From: a virus
Strand: one strand, 5' to 3'
Length of the DNA: 29,185 nucleotides
Virus record (IMG/VR): IMGVR_UViG_3300034407_000409
Span: 1-29,185 of that record
The translations under genes and the position numbers were made by a program. The notes under the pieces are model-generated. The model made no database searches. It was not told where the DNA came from and saw nothing but the letters and a program-made list of their open reading frames with translations. This document shows, one piece after another, positions 8,569-14,804 of this stretch. Each line of letters opens with the position of its first letter. The first letter of the stretch is position 1.

Positions 8569-9774
8569 TTACCAACTCCTAGTGGTTGCAATTACTTTTC
8601 TTATAGGAAACTTATATGCTAACCCATATGAACAAGCGTCTAAAGCGTGAGTAAGGTTCATATCTGACTTATCTAAACCTCCTCTTCTATCTCTTTGACA
8701 TTGTTCTAGGTCTTTAATTAAATGAACACATGAAGGGTCTACAGTCATACTTATATTACCTTCAGCATCTTTGAGTTTTCTATTTAAAATATTTAATCTA
8801 TCTATATGACTAGGATGAGACTTCTTTGCTCTAATTATAAACCCATGTTCAGCTAATATATCATGGTCACTTCTTCTTGATGTTGTAGACCTATTTCTAC
8901 CAGCTGGGTCAGGATAACACTCAATGTTAGGTGCAATCTTTTTCATCTCTATTGCAAGTTCTTCAGTATTACTATTCTTCAGTCTTATCTCATCAAAATA
9001 GTGTACTGTTCCATCTGAATACTCTGTTGCTAATGTAGCCGTATTAAAATCTACGTTGTGGTCTACTCCCCACCATAACTTATTAGATAGTTCATCAGCT
9101 TTTACTACATGAGTTTCTCTATCAAAGTTCCAAGCGGCTCTATTACCAGTTGATTCAAAAGAACCTTCAAACTCTTGTCTAAATACAGACTCATCCATTG
9201 TTCTCTTTGCTCTTTCTATTTCTTCTTTAGGTACAAACCCACCATCTATAGTTTTAAATTGCCAACTACTCCAATCATCTTCTGATTGACCTTTAGAGTA
9301 TAGGTCATACATAATATCATACCCACTAGGAGTCCCAATAAATAAGACTTCTCCTTTAGTGGTTGCTAACATAGGCATAATGATTTCTTCCCATACATGA
9401 GGTTTAATATAAGCCATTTCATCCATTACACATTTTGTTAGTGACACACCTCTTAAATTATTTTCATTATCAGCACCCTTAACTGATAACTCTGCACCAT
9501 TTTCAAAAATAACAGACATCTCAGTTTCATTCAACTTTGCACCAGTAAAGTTCCCAAACATTCTTCTGAGTATAGGGAATACTATCATGCGACCTTGTCT
9601 ATATGTAGGAGTGACATAAAATCTTCTTTCATCAGGTTTAAAAGGGTCTTTGAGTAAGTACATTAAACTTAATATAGTCTTTCCCCATCTACGACCAGCA
9701 ACAATAACCTTAAACCTAGATGGGTCGTTTAATATATCTCTCCTAGTCCTATTAACAGTCCATTCAATCATCAT
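8569..9774 (-). CDS. Terminase large subunit (DNA-packaging ATPase and nuclease)
   Basis: A 401-residue protein. Walker A is AGRRWGKT (residues 26-33), with an Arg-Arg-Trp-Gly loop as in many phage terminases. Walker B is CVMDE (115-119). The coupling motif is IGTPSG (146-151). The RNase H-like nuclease half starts at WWGVDHN with D238; further acidic positions are in CYPDPAGRNRS and THALDACSYGL. It should pump DNA into the prohead at the portal and cut the concatemer. Length is on the short side but all core motifs are present. The ATG overlaps the end of the small-subunit gene by 11 nt. Confidence 0.93.
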   Translation of the reverse strand: MMIEWTVNRTRRDILNDPSRFKVIVAGRRWGKTILSLMYLLKDPFKPDERRFYVTPTYRQGRMIVFPILRRMFGNFTGAKLNETEMSVIFENGAELSVKGADNENNLRGVSLTKCVMDEMAYIKPHVWEEIIMPMLATTKGEVLFIGTPSGYDIMYDLYSKGQSEDDWSSWQFKTIDGGFVPKEEIERAKRTMDESVFRQEFEGSFESTGNRAAWNFDRETHVVKADELSNKLWWGVDHNVDFNTATLATEYSDGTVHYFDEIRLKNSNTEELAIEMKKIAPNIECYPDPAGRNRSTTSRRSDHDILAEHGFIIRAKKSHPSHIDRLNILNRKLKDAEGNISMTVDPSCVHLIKDLEQCQRDRRGGLDKSDMNLTHALDACSYGLAYKFPIRKVIATTRSW

Positions 9775-10093
9775 CTATCACCATGACTTGAATAGGTTCT
9801 GACTTGGTTGTTCTTTCTTGTCTTTCTAATGCTTTACCTTCTAGTCTTTCAATAATAAACTGCATAGCTCTAAGGTCACCTCTTTCAGCTAACTGAAATA
9901 ACTTAGACACTATAACTTCTCTTCTTTCTTTATCACCATTCTTTTTAAAACTAAAGTCTTTAATTAAATCAGTATAAGCGTTCCTTCTCCCATTAGGATT
10001 TCCTGATTCACCTTTTTTCCATCTATTTCCTAACTTATTACCTTTAGCAAACTTTCCATCAGGACGTTTGTTCTCTGTTTGTTTTTTAGACAT
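9764..10093 (-). CDS. Small terminase subunit candidate (DUF5681-like)
   Basis: A 109-residue protein with DGKFAKGNKLGNRWKKGESGNPNGRRN at residues 11-37, the signature of the DUF5681 family often encoded just before large terminases. The middle (about 45-90) is helical (REVIVSKLFQLAERGDLRAMQF) and the end is acidic (VMVIDDD). Role as DNA-recognising small subunit is inferred from position and size. GGAG precedes the ATG by 8 nt, the start overlaps the upstream stop (TAATG), and the end overlaps the large-subunit start. Confidence 0.68.
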   Translation of the reverse strand: MSKKQTENKRPDGKFAKGNKLGNRWKKGESGNPNGRRNAYTDLIKDFSFKKNGDKERREVIVSKLFQLAERGDLRAMQFIIERLEGKALERQERTTKSEPIQVMVIDDD

Positions 10094-10278
10094 TAATCTA
10101 TCTCCACTAGACCCATCATAAATGCTTTGTTTAATTTCATTATTAGTTCAGCAATTTTATGAGAGTCTATTTCAAAGACATCAAACTCTAGTCTATAATT
10201 ACCAGTAGTCTTTAAGTTGCGAATCCCTACCAATTCAGTAGTTATTGCAATACCTTCTTTACTTTTTTCTTTTGACAA
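10093..10278 (-). CDS. Small protein of unknown function with TTG start
   Basis: A 61-residue protein. An in-frame TGA lies just upstream of the TTG at 10278, so the start must be this TTG or later; the next in-frame ATG is near the C-terminus. After a charged N-terminus, a beta-rich stretch (GIRNLKTTGNYRLEFDVFEI) is followed by a helix (HKIAELIMKLNKAFMMGL). It overlaps the preceding 29-residue gene by 20 nt and shares TAATG with the terminase small-subunit gene. No family recognised. Confidence 0.5.
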   Translation of the reverse strand: MSKEKSKEGIAITTELVGIRNLKTTGNYRLEFDVFEIDSHKIAELIMKLNKAFMMGLVEID

Positions 10279-10348
10279 TTTTCTTAATCATCTTACGTTT
10301 CTTCTTTGGTTTCGCTTTACCAAAGCCGTAACCTTTACCTTTAGGCAT
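10259..10348 (-). CDS. 29-residue highly basic protein, first gene of the packaging operon
   Basis: ATG 10348 opens a short frame reading MPKGKGYGFGKAKPKKKRK and ending in IVKRKK, closed by TAA at 10259. AGGGG precedes the ATG at about 6 nt. About half of the residues are Lys or Arg, with a Gly/Tyr-rich N-terminus. It is the first frame after the 10.35-10.64 kb control region. Very short genes starting MPKGKGYG are, to my recollection, seen in other marine phages, which supports a real gene, but I cannot search for them here. DNA or RNA binding is only inferred from charge. Confidence 0.55.
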   Translation of the reverse strand: MPKGKGYGFGKAKPKKKRKMIKKIVKRKK

Positions 10349-10463
10349 AAGATACCCCTTGTTGTTGTTGGGTCTAATTTATATCATTTAGGAGGTTTAA
10401 TAAAATACCTAAAACTATATTAAGGTTTACAATAAAACGAGGAATATAAGGAATCCTCGAATT

Positions 10464-10492
10464 ACTCTATCTATAGAGATTAGAGTTTTCAA
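10464..10492 (-). promoter_or_regulatory. Possible sigma70-type promoter for the packaging/head operon
   Basis: On the minus strand TTGAAA (10492-10487) is separated by 17 nt from TAGAGT (10469-10464). The -35 is close to consensus, the -10 matches four of six. It lies upstream of the 29-residue gene and downstream of the early terminator, where a late promoter is needed. AT-rich DNA gives chance matches, so confidence is low. Confidence 0.3.
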
Positions 10493-10580
10493 AACACGAT
10501 AATTAGAGAAATGAATAAAAATACATATACTATTCAGACCCAAATAAGGTGATTTAGGGGCTGAACAATATAATATTTAG

Positions 10581-10596
10581 TTTCTACATGTAGAAA
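10581..10596. promoter_or_regulatory. 16-bp perfect palindrome, candidate operator
   Basis: TTTCTACATGTAGAAA reads the same on both strands. A perfect 16-bp dyad with no spacer suits a homodimeric DNA-binding protein better than an RNA hairpin, which would have no loop. It lies in the non-coding control region just after the early terminator. No second copy was noticed in the window. Confidence 0.45.
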
Positions 10597-10604
10597 TACG
10601 AGTA

Positions 10605-10622
10605 TAGTATAGGATAGTATAG
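10605..10622. repeat. Two TAGTATAG direct repeats with 10-nt period
   Basis: TAGTATAG occurs at 10605-10612 and 10615-10622, with a further partial AGTATAG at 10601-10607. The period is close to one helical turn. The repeats sit 9 nt from the 16-bp palindrome. On the minus strand they give several TATACT hexamers, which may be -10-like, but no good -35 is at the right distance. Confidence 0.35.
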
Positions 10623-10642
10623 AAAAGGAAAGTAGAGGAAAC

Positions 10643-10668
10643 AAAAAAAGCCCTGATTTCTCAAGGCT
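10643..10668 (-). terminator. Rho-independent terminator closing the early block
   Basis: On the minus strand AGCCTTGA, loop GAAA (a GNRA tetraloop), TCAGGGCT, then a run of U. The 8-bp stem contains one G-U pair that becomes a C/A mismatch on the plus strand, so the hairpin is better formed in leftward transcripts. It lies 27 nt after the stop of the last early gene and separates the early block from the packaging operon. Confidence 0.85.
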
Positions 10669-10694
10669 CTTTTCTTTTAGGTTTATGTTAGTGT

Positions 10695-11060
10695 CTATTT
10701 CTTGTATATATCAAGTCCACGTCTTCCAATCTTATTCACATACTCAAGATTTTTACTGTATTCTCTAACTGCATCTCTTATTTCATCTTTATATTCTTTC
10801 ATAACTTTTTCTAATAAGTTTACTTCATATTCGGGAACTGTATAAATTCCATTTGATTGTGTAGCTACCAATTGAACTCCTCCAACACCATTCCAGCAAA
10901 TAAAAAGACTTTTTCCTTTTCCAACTGTATCAGTTTTAGTGACAACTATAAAATCTAAATCAAACTTAAACCAACAGCAATCATCTAAAACATTCTTATT
11001 CGATATTTTAAAGTTATGTTCATTATCTGCTGTTATAGTTAGGTTTTTAATATTACTCAT
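10695..11060 (-). CDS. Early-block protein of unknown function
   Basis: A 121-residue protein starting MSNIKNLTITADNEHNFKIS. The first 80 residues look beta-rich (FKFDLDFIVV, KSLFICWNGVGGVQLVAT); the rest is a charged helix (NLLEKVMKEYKDEIRDAVREYSKN). Two adjacent Cys (28-29) and one more do not form a clear zinc site. AGGAG is well spaced before the ATG, which overlaps the upstream gene by 4 nt. It is the last early gene before the terminator. No family recognised. Confidence 0.6.
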   Translation of the reverse strand: MSNIKNLTITADNEHNFKISNKNVLDDCCWFKFDLDFIVVTKTDTVGKGKSLFICWNGVGGVQLVATQSNGIYTVPEYEVNLLEKVMKEYKDEIRDAVREYSKNLEYVNKIGRRGLDIYKK

Positions 11061-11383
11061 TTTAGAACTCCTTTTTTGTTTTTATTCATTTCAAATACTA
11101 TTTTATATTTAAATTTTGTTCTTCTTTTTTTACCCCCATCATATAGTGAGGCATATTTATTATACTCTTCAATTCTACCTTCTGCTCTTGCTTGTTGTTC
11201 AACAGTTGTTTCTTCAACAGTTTCAATCTTTCTTATAAGTGCTTTTGATATTGTACAATGTTTCCATAAAAACTTTAAACACTCTTTGCCAAACAAAACA
11301 GTTTTGCCTTCATAATAACCTTTCCATTTTTTACCATCTGTTTCTGTTATTCTGTACTGAGTATCTTTGTTAAGTTTTTCCAT
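11057..11383 (-). CDS. Early-block protein of unknown function
   Basis: A 108-residue basic protein. I chose ATG 11383 (MEKLNKDTQYRITETDGKK) because GAGG stands 6 nt upstream; extension to 11401 would need a TTG without a site and would reach into the terminator hairpin. The N-terminal half reads as a small beta domain (YRITETDGKKWKGYYEGKTVLFG) and the C-terminal half as a charged helix and lysine-rich end. It lies directly after a terminator, so expression probably depends on read-through or antitermination. No family recognised. Confidence 0.55.
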   Translation of the reverse strand: MEKLNKDTQYRITETDGKKWKGYYEGKTVLFGKECLKFLWKHCTISKALIRKIETVEETTVEQQARAEGRIEEYNKYASLYDGGKKRRTKFKYKIVFEMNKNKKGVLK

Positions 11384-11399
11384 TTTATTCCTCATACCC

Positions 11400-11421
11400 A
11401 AAAAGCCCCATTTAAGGGGCT
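11400..11421 (-). terminator. Rho-independent terminator after the candidate regulator gene
   Basis: On the minus strand AGCCCC, loop TTAAAT, GGGGCT, followed by a run of U (positions 11404-11400). The stem is short but entirely paired and mostly GC. It lies 22 nt after the stop of the 11443-11778 gene and 17 nt before the next start, so it could close a one-gene transcript. Confidence 0.7.
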
Positions 11422-11442
11422 GATTGGTTTCTATTTTATATA

Positions 11443-11778
11443 TTAACAGATATTTATAAGTCTATATCCAGTATTTTCTATTAAATATCTTTCTTCTTCA
11501 GAATGTATGTTAGAATCAAATTTTTCTACTTTTTCTTGAAACTCGTTAGTCACATATCCTTCTGTCATAGGTCTCATTCCTATATGATACTTAGGGTCTA
11601 AATAAGTAAAATTACAAACACCCTTTTTTATTAGAGAAGACATAGCCCCTCTAAATTTATTCATAGGAAACTCACTATGTAAAACATATCCTTGCAAACC
11701 AAAACCGTCTGTGGCTATACAAGAATTTACAGTTAATTCGTCAAGAACTTTTTTCTCTAATTCAGTTAATTTTACCAT
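11443..11778 (-). CDS. Possible winged-helix regulator in its own transcription unit
   Basis: A 111-residue protein starting MVKLTELEKKVLDELTVNSC. ATG 11778 is preferred over 11808 because AAGGAG stands 8 nt ahead of it. Residues 3-60 could form a small winged-helix domain: helix LTELEKKVLDEL, then YVLHSEFPMNKFRGAMSSLIKKGVCNFTYLD, which reads as a recognition helix followed by a wing. The rest is acidic and unassigned. It has a close-to-consensus promoter upstream and a terminator directly downstream, so it is probably monocistronic, as many phage regulators are. The DNA-binding assignment is a visual inference. Confidence 0.55.
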   Translation of the reverse strand: MVKLTELEKKVLDELTVNSCIATDGFGLQGYVLHSEFPMNKFRGAMSSLIKKGVCNFTYLDPKYHIGMRPMTEGYVTNEFQEKVEKFDSNIHSEEERYLIENTGYRLINIC

Positions 11779-11813
11779 CCTAGAACTCCTTATTTGATTA
11801 ATATTCACAAAAG

Positions 11814-11841
11814 AATATACTCAATAAATTCTAAATGTCAA
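11814..11841 (-). promoter_or_regulatory. Sigma70-type promoter of the candidate regulator gene
   Basis: TTGACA (11841-11836), 16-nt spacer, TATATT (11819-11814) on the minus strand: a perfect -35 and a five-of-six -10. Initiation near 11807 would leave a leader of about 30 nt carrying the AAGGAG site of the 11778 start. Two AGGGTTA repeats lie just upstream. This is the best promoter match seen in the window. Confidence 0.65.
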
Positions 11842-11850
11842 ATAGTTATC

Positions 11851-11871
11851 TAAGGGTTAGTTAAGGGTTAG
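11851..11871. promoter_or_regulatory. Paired TAAGGGTTAG repeats upstream of a promoter
   Basis: TAAGGGTTAG at 11851-11860 and 11862-11871 repeats with an 11-nt period, its proximal AGGGTTA core 11 nt from the -35 hexamer at 11841-11836. The same core pair (AGGGTTA, 11-nt period) occurs at 17493-17510 upstream of another predicted promoter. This looks like a binding site for an activator or phage regulator upstream of RNA polymerase. The repeats lie directly after the methyltransferase stop codon. Confidence 0.55.
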
Positions 11872-12873
11872 TTAGAATAGTTCTCTTTGAACAAATCTTT
11901 TCTCTGCTATTTTAATAAATTCAGGGTTTAATTCTATACCTAGCCATTCTCTACCAAGTCTTTGAGCAACCCAACCAGTAGTTCCTGAACCAAAGAAAGG
12001 GTCTAAAACTATATCTCCTTTCTTACTACCAGCTTTTATACATAATTCAGGTAATTTCTCAGGAAATGTTGCAAAATGAGCCTCTTTGTATGCTTTTACA
12101 TTAATAGACCATACTGACCTTTTGTTTGCTCCTATTTCTTCACCATAATTAGGTTTGTCTCTTATTGCATCTGAGTCATAGTAGTATTTAGGTGATTTGC
12201 TTAATAAAAATATATATTCATGTGCTTTTGTGCATCTATCTTTAACAGATTCAGGCATAGGATTAGGTTTATGCCATATTATGTCTTGTCTTAAATACCA
12301 TCCATCTTGTTGAAGTGCTATTGCAACACGCCAAGGAATACCTACAAGGTCTTTTGGTTTAAATCCTTTTATTTTACCAGTTGGTTTTCCATATTTAACA
12401 CCAGCATTTATATGAGCTTTTTGAATTGTATTATCTTTACATGAATCCCATCCCCTACCTCCTCCTACATAACTATCTCCAAGATTTAACCATAGTGTTC
12501 CATCATCTTTTAATACTTTCTTAACTCCTCTAAATACCTTAACCATGTTTTCTATAAACTCTTCAGGTGTCTCTTCTAATCCTAATTGAGAATCCTTTCT
12601 AATTGCACCACATTTTTTGCATTTAGACTTATATTGAATAGACTTTCCTTCTACTTCTTTTTTTGTAGTTTCTAAACTCATGTCTCTTAATGTTGAAGAA
12701 CCTCCAAATGGTTTTTTTTCTACATGGTCACACTCTTCATCTCCTTGTTCCCATTTAGCAGTTCCATAGTCTCTTAGACCCCAATAAGGAGGGCTAGTTA
12801 CAACACATTGAACTGATTTTTCTTCAATGTCTTTTATTCTATCTAATACATTACCTTGCAGAATGTTTTTCAT
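11872..12873 (-). CDS. DNA methyltransferase, N4-cytosine or N6-adenine, beta class
   Basis: A 333-residue protein. Catalytic motif IV is TSPPYWGLRDYG (residues 26-37) near the N-terminus, and the AdoMet-binding motif I region DPFFGSGTTG (291-300) followed by GREWLGIEL is near the C-terminus, the order of the beta class. The target-recognition region lies between. An insert with CDH and CKKCG (about residues 48-90) may bind zinc. The SPPY form occurs in both N4-cytosine and N6-adenine enzymes, so the modified base cannot be told. No partner restriction enzyme is nearby; it probably protects phage DNA from host restriction. Its ATG overlaps the preceding stop (ATGA). Confidence 0.9.
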   Translation of the reverse strand: MKNILQGNVLDRIKDIEEKSVQCVVTSPPYWGLRDYGTAKWEQGDEECDHVEKKPFGGSSTLRDMSLETTKKEVEGKSIQYKSKCKKCGAIRKDSQLGLEETPEEFIENMVKVFRGVKKVLKDDGTLWLNLGDSYVGGGRGWDSCKDNTIQKAHINAGVKYGKPTGKIKGFKPKDLVGIPWRVAIALQQDGWYLRQDIIWHKPNPMPESVKDRCTKAHEYIFLLSKSPKYYYDSDAIRDKPNYGEEIGANKRSVWSINVKAYKEAHFATFPEKLPELCIKAGSKKGDIVLDPFFGSGTTGWVAQRLGREWLGIELNPEFIKIAEKRFVQRELF

Positions 12874-13151
12874 TCATTACTCCTATTTATTTTTTCGCAT
12901 TTTGGACATTTCTTTTTCTCCTTTCCTATCTTTGGAATAATATCTTTTGGATAAATTCTTAATAAACTTTTATCTACCCAATGTGGTACTGGACTCCAAA
13001 GATGTTCACAAGAAGGACAAAACTTCATAACATCATCATGTCTGTACTTCCTATGTTCGTGTTTTATTTGGTTTAATTGAGGTGTATATCTTCTAATATC
13101 AGTTTTTTCTAATATATAGTCAATTATATGTAATTCATCATCCTTATGCAT
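12870..13151 (-). CDS. Small zinc-ribbon-like protein
   Basis: A 93-residue protein with CPSC (residues 45-48) and CPKC (about 82-85), two CxxC pairs that should hold one zinc. The N-terminal half is charged and contains several His (HEHRKYRHDD). The start overlaps the end of the replication-organiser-like gene by 8 nt and the stop overlaps the methyltransferase ATG, so the three are coupled. A DNA- or protein-binding adaptor is likely, but no family is recognised. Confidence 0.6.
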   Translation of the reverse strand: MHKDDELHIIDYILEKTDIRRYTPQLNQIKHEHRKYRHDDVMKFCPSCEHLWSPVPHWVDKSLLRIYPKDIIPKIGKEKKKCPKCEKINRSNE

Positions 13152-13923
13152 GATTCTGCTCAGGTGTATAATCTACCCTACAACAGTTAGAACCTTCTTT
13201 GAGTTGCCATTTATCATTAGGCATTTCTCGTTTTCCACATTTACCGCAATAAGCTTTATATAATCCAGTAGGAGTCTTTTTAAAAGTAGCCTCAAAAGGA
13301 ACTTTTTCTTCTTTTTGCACATTCCATTCTTTTTCATTACTAAACCATTTTAATAATCTTCTCTTAATATCAAAGGTCTTCTGCATTTCAAACTTCATCT
13401 TAGTACCATTCATATTTGATTCAGTCCAATAATCAATAAATGAAATTATTGTGTTTTCTTTAATACCTTTCATGTCCTTACTTATTTCTTTACAAATTAA
13501 TCTAAATTCACTTTCTCTTGTTTTCTTATCTTTTACTTTTACTTTAACCTTATTTTTATCTTTAAGGGTTAGGTTAACTCTTTCTATAGAGTTATATAAT
13601 CCTTTTTCATTAAGTCTTTTAATAACACTTAAATGAGGTTTAGAATGTTCTTTTAATTCACCATATTGAAACTCAATAAAACTAGGAATGAAATATTGGT
13701 CTTTGCCTTTTATAAACTTCATCTTATCTTTGATAACTTGAGGCAATTCATCAAATATCACTTGCTCACCAATAATAAATTCAGCTAGTTCCCAATCAGC
13801 ATCCCAAATTCCAGCATGGTCACACTTACCTAGTAAATAAACCCAAAATAATTTGTATTTAGTTAACAACTTTCTAAACCAAGCCTTATCCCAAATTTTA
13901 GTATCTATAAATCTTTTAGCCAT
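13144..13923 (-). CDS. Putative phage replication initiator / replisome organiser
   Basis: A 259-residue protein. The N-terminus (MAKRFIDTKIWDKAWFRKL, then KLFWVYLLGKCDHAGIWDAD) matches the general pattern of winged-helix phage replication proteins that bind the origin and load helicase. The middle is a Lys/Asp-rich linker (NKVKVKVKDKK). Residues of about 145-205 are a helical domain of the kind found in replisome organisers (IISFIDYWTESNMNG...RRLLKWFSNEKEW). The C-terminus has CGKCG and NCC, a probable zinc site. GAGGAG stands well before the ATG. It is flanked by nuclease and methylase genes, and an origin may lie within or close to it, but none was identified. Confidence 0.65.
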   Translation of the reverse strand: MAKRFIDTKIWDKAWFRKLLTKYKLFWVYLLGKCDHAGIWDADWELAEFIIGEQVIFDELPQVIKDKMKFIKGKDQYFIPSFIEFQYGELKEHSKPHLSVIKRLNEKGLYNSIERVNLTLKDKNKVKVKVKDKKTRESEFRLICKEISKDMKGIKENTIISFIDYWTESNMNGTKMKFEMQKTFDIKRRLLKWFSNEKEWNVQKEEKVPFEATFKKTPTGLYKAYCGKCGKREMPNDKWQLKEGSNCCRVDYTPEQNHA

Positions 13924-14146
13924 TTTTAATCTCCTCTAGTTTAAATGGTTTTTTAAAATCCTCTAAGTCAATATTCAGATGATAAGGATTACAACTCTTA
14001 CATGAATGAACTAATTCTGCATATCCTTGAACCACTAAATTCATAGCTTTTATTGTTGAGCGTGAATTATAAGTACCAACTTGACCTATCCTATTACTCC
14101 AAATACCAGCTGAATTTGGATGTTTTTTTAAAAACTTAATTATCAT
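13916..14146 (-). CDS. Small protein of unknown function
   Basis: A 76-residue protein, MIIKFLKKHPNSAGIWSNRIG, with CKSC at residues 49-52 as its only notable motif. AGGAG precedes the ATG. It overlaps the 41-residue upstream gene by 11 nt and the downstream replication gene by 8 nt, which argues for coupled translation. The helical middle (RSTIKAMNLVVQGYAELV) could be part of an HTH or adaptor fold. Confidence 0.6.
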   Translation of the reverse strand: MIIKFLKKHPNSAGIWSNRIGQVGTYNSRSTIKAMNLVVQGYAELVHSCKSCNPYHLNIDLEDFKKPFKLEEIKNG

Positions 14147-14261
14147 TTAGTTCTCCTATTTGTTTTTTATCTTCTTTTTCTCTACCACAATGTTCTAAAC
14201 ACTTAGGGCAAATATCATAGTCATCATAAAGTTTTACTCCACAACAATTAGAAACTTCCAT
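14136..14261 (-). CDS. 41-residue cysteine-rich, zinc-ribbon-like protein
   Basis: ATG 14261 to TAA 14136, reading MEVSNCCGVKLYDDYDICPK and then CLEHCGREKEDK. It has Cys pairs CC and CPKC plus a further C, fitting a single zinc knuckle or ribbon. AGGGGA precedes the ATG at about 5 nt. It overlaps the HNH-like gene by 14 nt and the following gene by 11 nt, and its 3' end carries that gene's ribosome site. Short Cys-rich proteins of this type are common in phage early regions; function unknown. Confidence 0.6.
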   Translation of the reverse strand: MEVSNCCGVKLYDDYDICPKCLEHCGREKEDKKQIGELNDN

Positions 14262-14613
14262 TATATTCCCCTATTTGTTTTTTTAATTCGCTTTGTATTT
14301 CTTTAAAATCCCAAAGTGTTTTATTTATTGTATTTGACTGTTTTTTTAATCTGTTTAACCTTACCCTACCTAATGTCTTTTCAGCCCATTTATGAGCCTC
14401 TATAGGATGTTTATGCCACCAATACAAGTGACAACCTACACACAATATCTTGACATTTTCAGGATTAAACTGCATTTTAGGAAATTTACCTTTAGGGTAA
14501 ATGTGAGAAGCTTGAAGTGTGGTAGTTTTACCACACCTCAAACAACACTTATCCCTAAGCAAACAAAGTTCCCTTACGAGTTTATTAAGTTTAACTTTTT
14601 CAGCTTTTTTCAT
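14248..14613 (-). CDS. HNH / NinG-like nuclease
   Basis: A 121-residue protein with a zinc-binding CLRC (24-27), ASHIYP (35-40), an Asn-containing segment NPENVKILC (50-58) and CVGCH (58-62), then WWHKHP. This is the C-x2-C, SHI, N, C-x2-CH arrangement of small HNH nucleases related to phage NinG/Rap recombination proteins, which cut branched DNA. H37 is the likely catalytic His. It lies among replication genes. A free-standing homing nuclease is possible, but the NinG-like context is more likely. Confidence 0.75.
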   Translation of the reverse strand: MKKAEKVKLNKLVRELCLLRDKCCLRCGKTTTLQASHIYPKGKFPKMQFNPENVKILCVGCHLYWWHKHPIEAHKWAEKTLGRVRLNRLKKQSNTINKTLWDFKEIQSELKKQIGEYNGSF

Positions 14614-14804
14614 TAATATGTGCTAACATATCTTTCTTTTAACTGAACTAGTCTTTTGTAAGCTCCTCCATTTGGAAGAATTTTACCTTTTGTCCATAAG
14701 TCTTCATAAAATTTTATGTATCCATTTAATGTTGACCTACGTTTCATACTTTTCCTTAATATATTTTCATTTGAAACAGTTACTTTAGAACGGCGCATCA
14801 TCAT
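14613..14804 (-). CDS. Small basic protein of unknown function
   Basis: Up to 63 residues, starting at one of three consecutive ATG codons (14804, 14801 or 14798). AAGGAGGAGG runs directly into them, so the second or third ATG has the better spacing. The protein is basic (MRRSKVTVSNENILRKSMKR) with a helical C-terminal half (GYIKFYEDLW). It overlaps the SSB-like gene by 20 nt and shares TAATG with the HNH-like gene. Confidence 0.55.
   Translation of the reverse strand: MMMRRSKVTVSNENILRKSMKRRSTLNGYIKFYEDLWTKGKILPNGGAYKRLVQLKERYVSTY

Larger units (their letters stand above)
10349..10642. other. Non-coding control region between the early block and the packaging operon
   Basis: About 290 nt without a plausible gene. 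It lies between the terminator at 10643-10668 and the first gene of the packaging operon. It holds a 16-bp perfect palindrome, period-10 direct repeats and a possible sigma70-type promoter (listed separately), a 6-bp hairpin CGAGGA/TCCTCG (10438-10443 with 10454-10459), and CTCTA/TAGAG stems near 10465-10478. The density of symmetric elements is what one expects of a late promoter or operator zone. Confidence 0.55.

Noticed and set aside
10601-10629. TATACT hexamers as -10 boxes of a late promoter
   Set aside because: No acceptable -35 at 16-18 nt; repeats explain the hexamers as well.
13565-13571. Third AGGGTTA motif
   Set aside because: Single copy within coding sequence, no 11-nt partner and no promoter next to it; probably chance.
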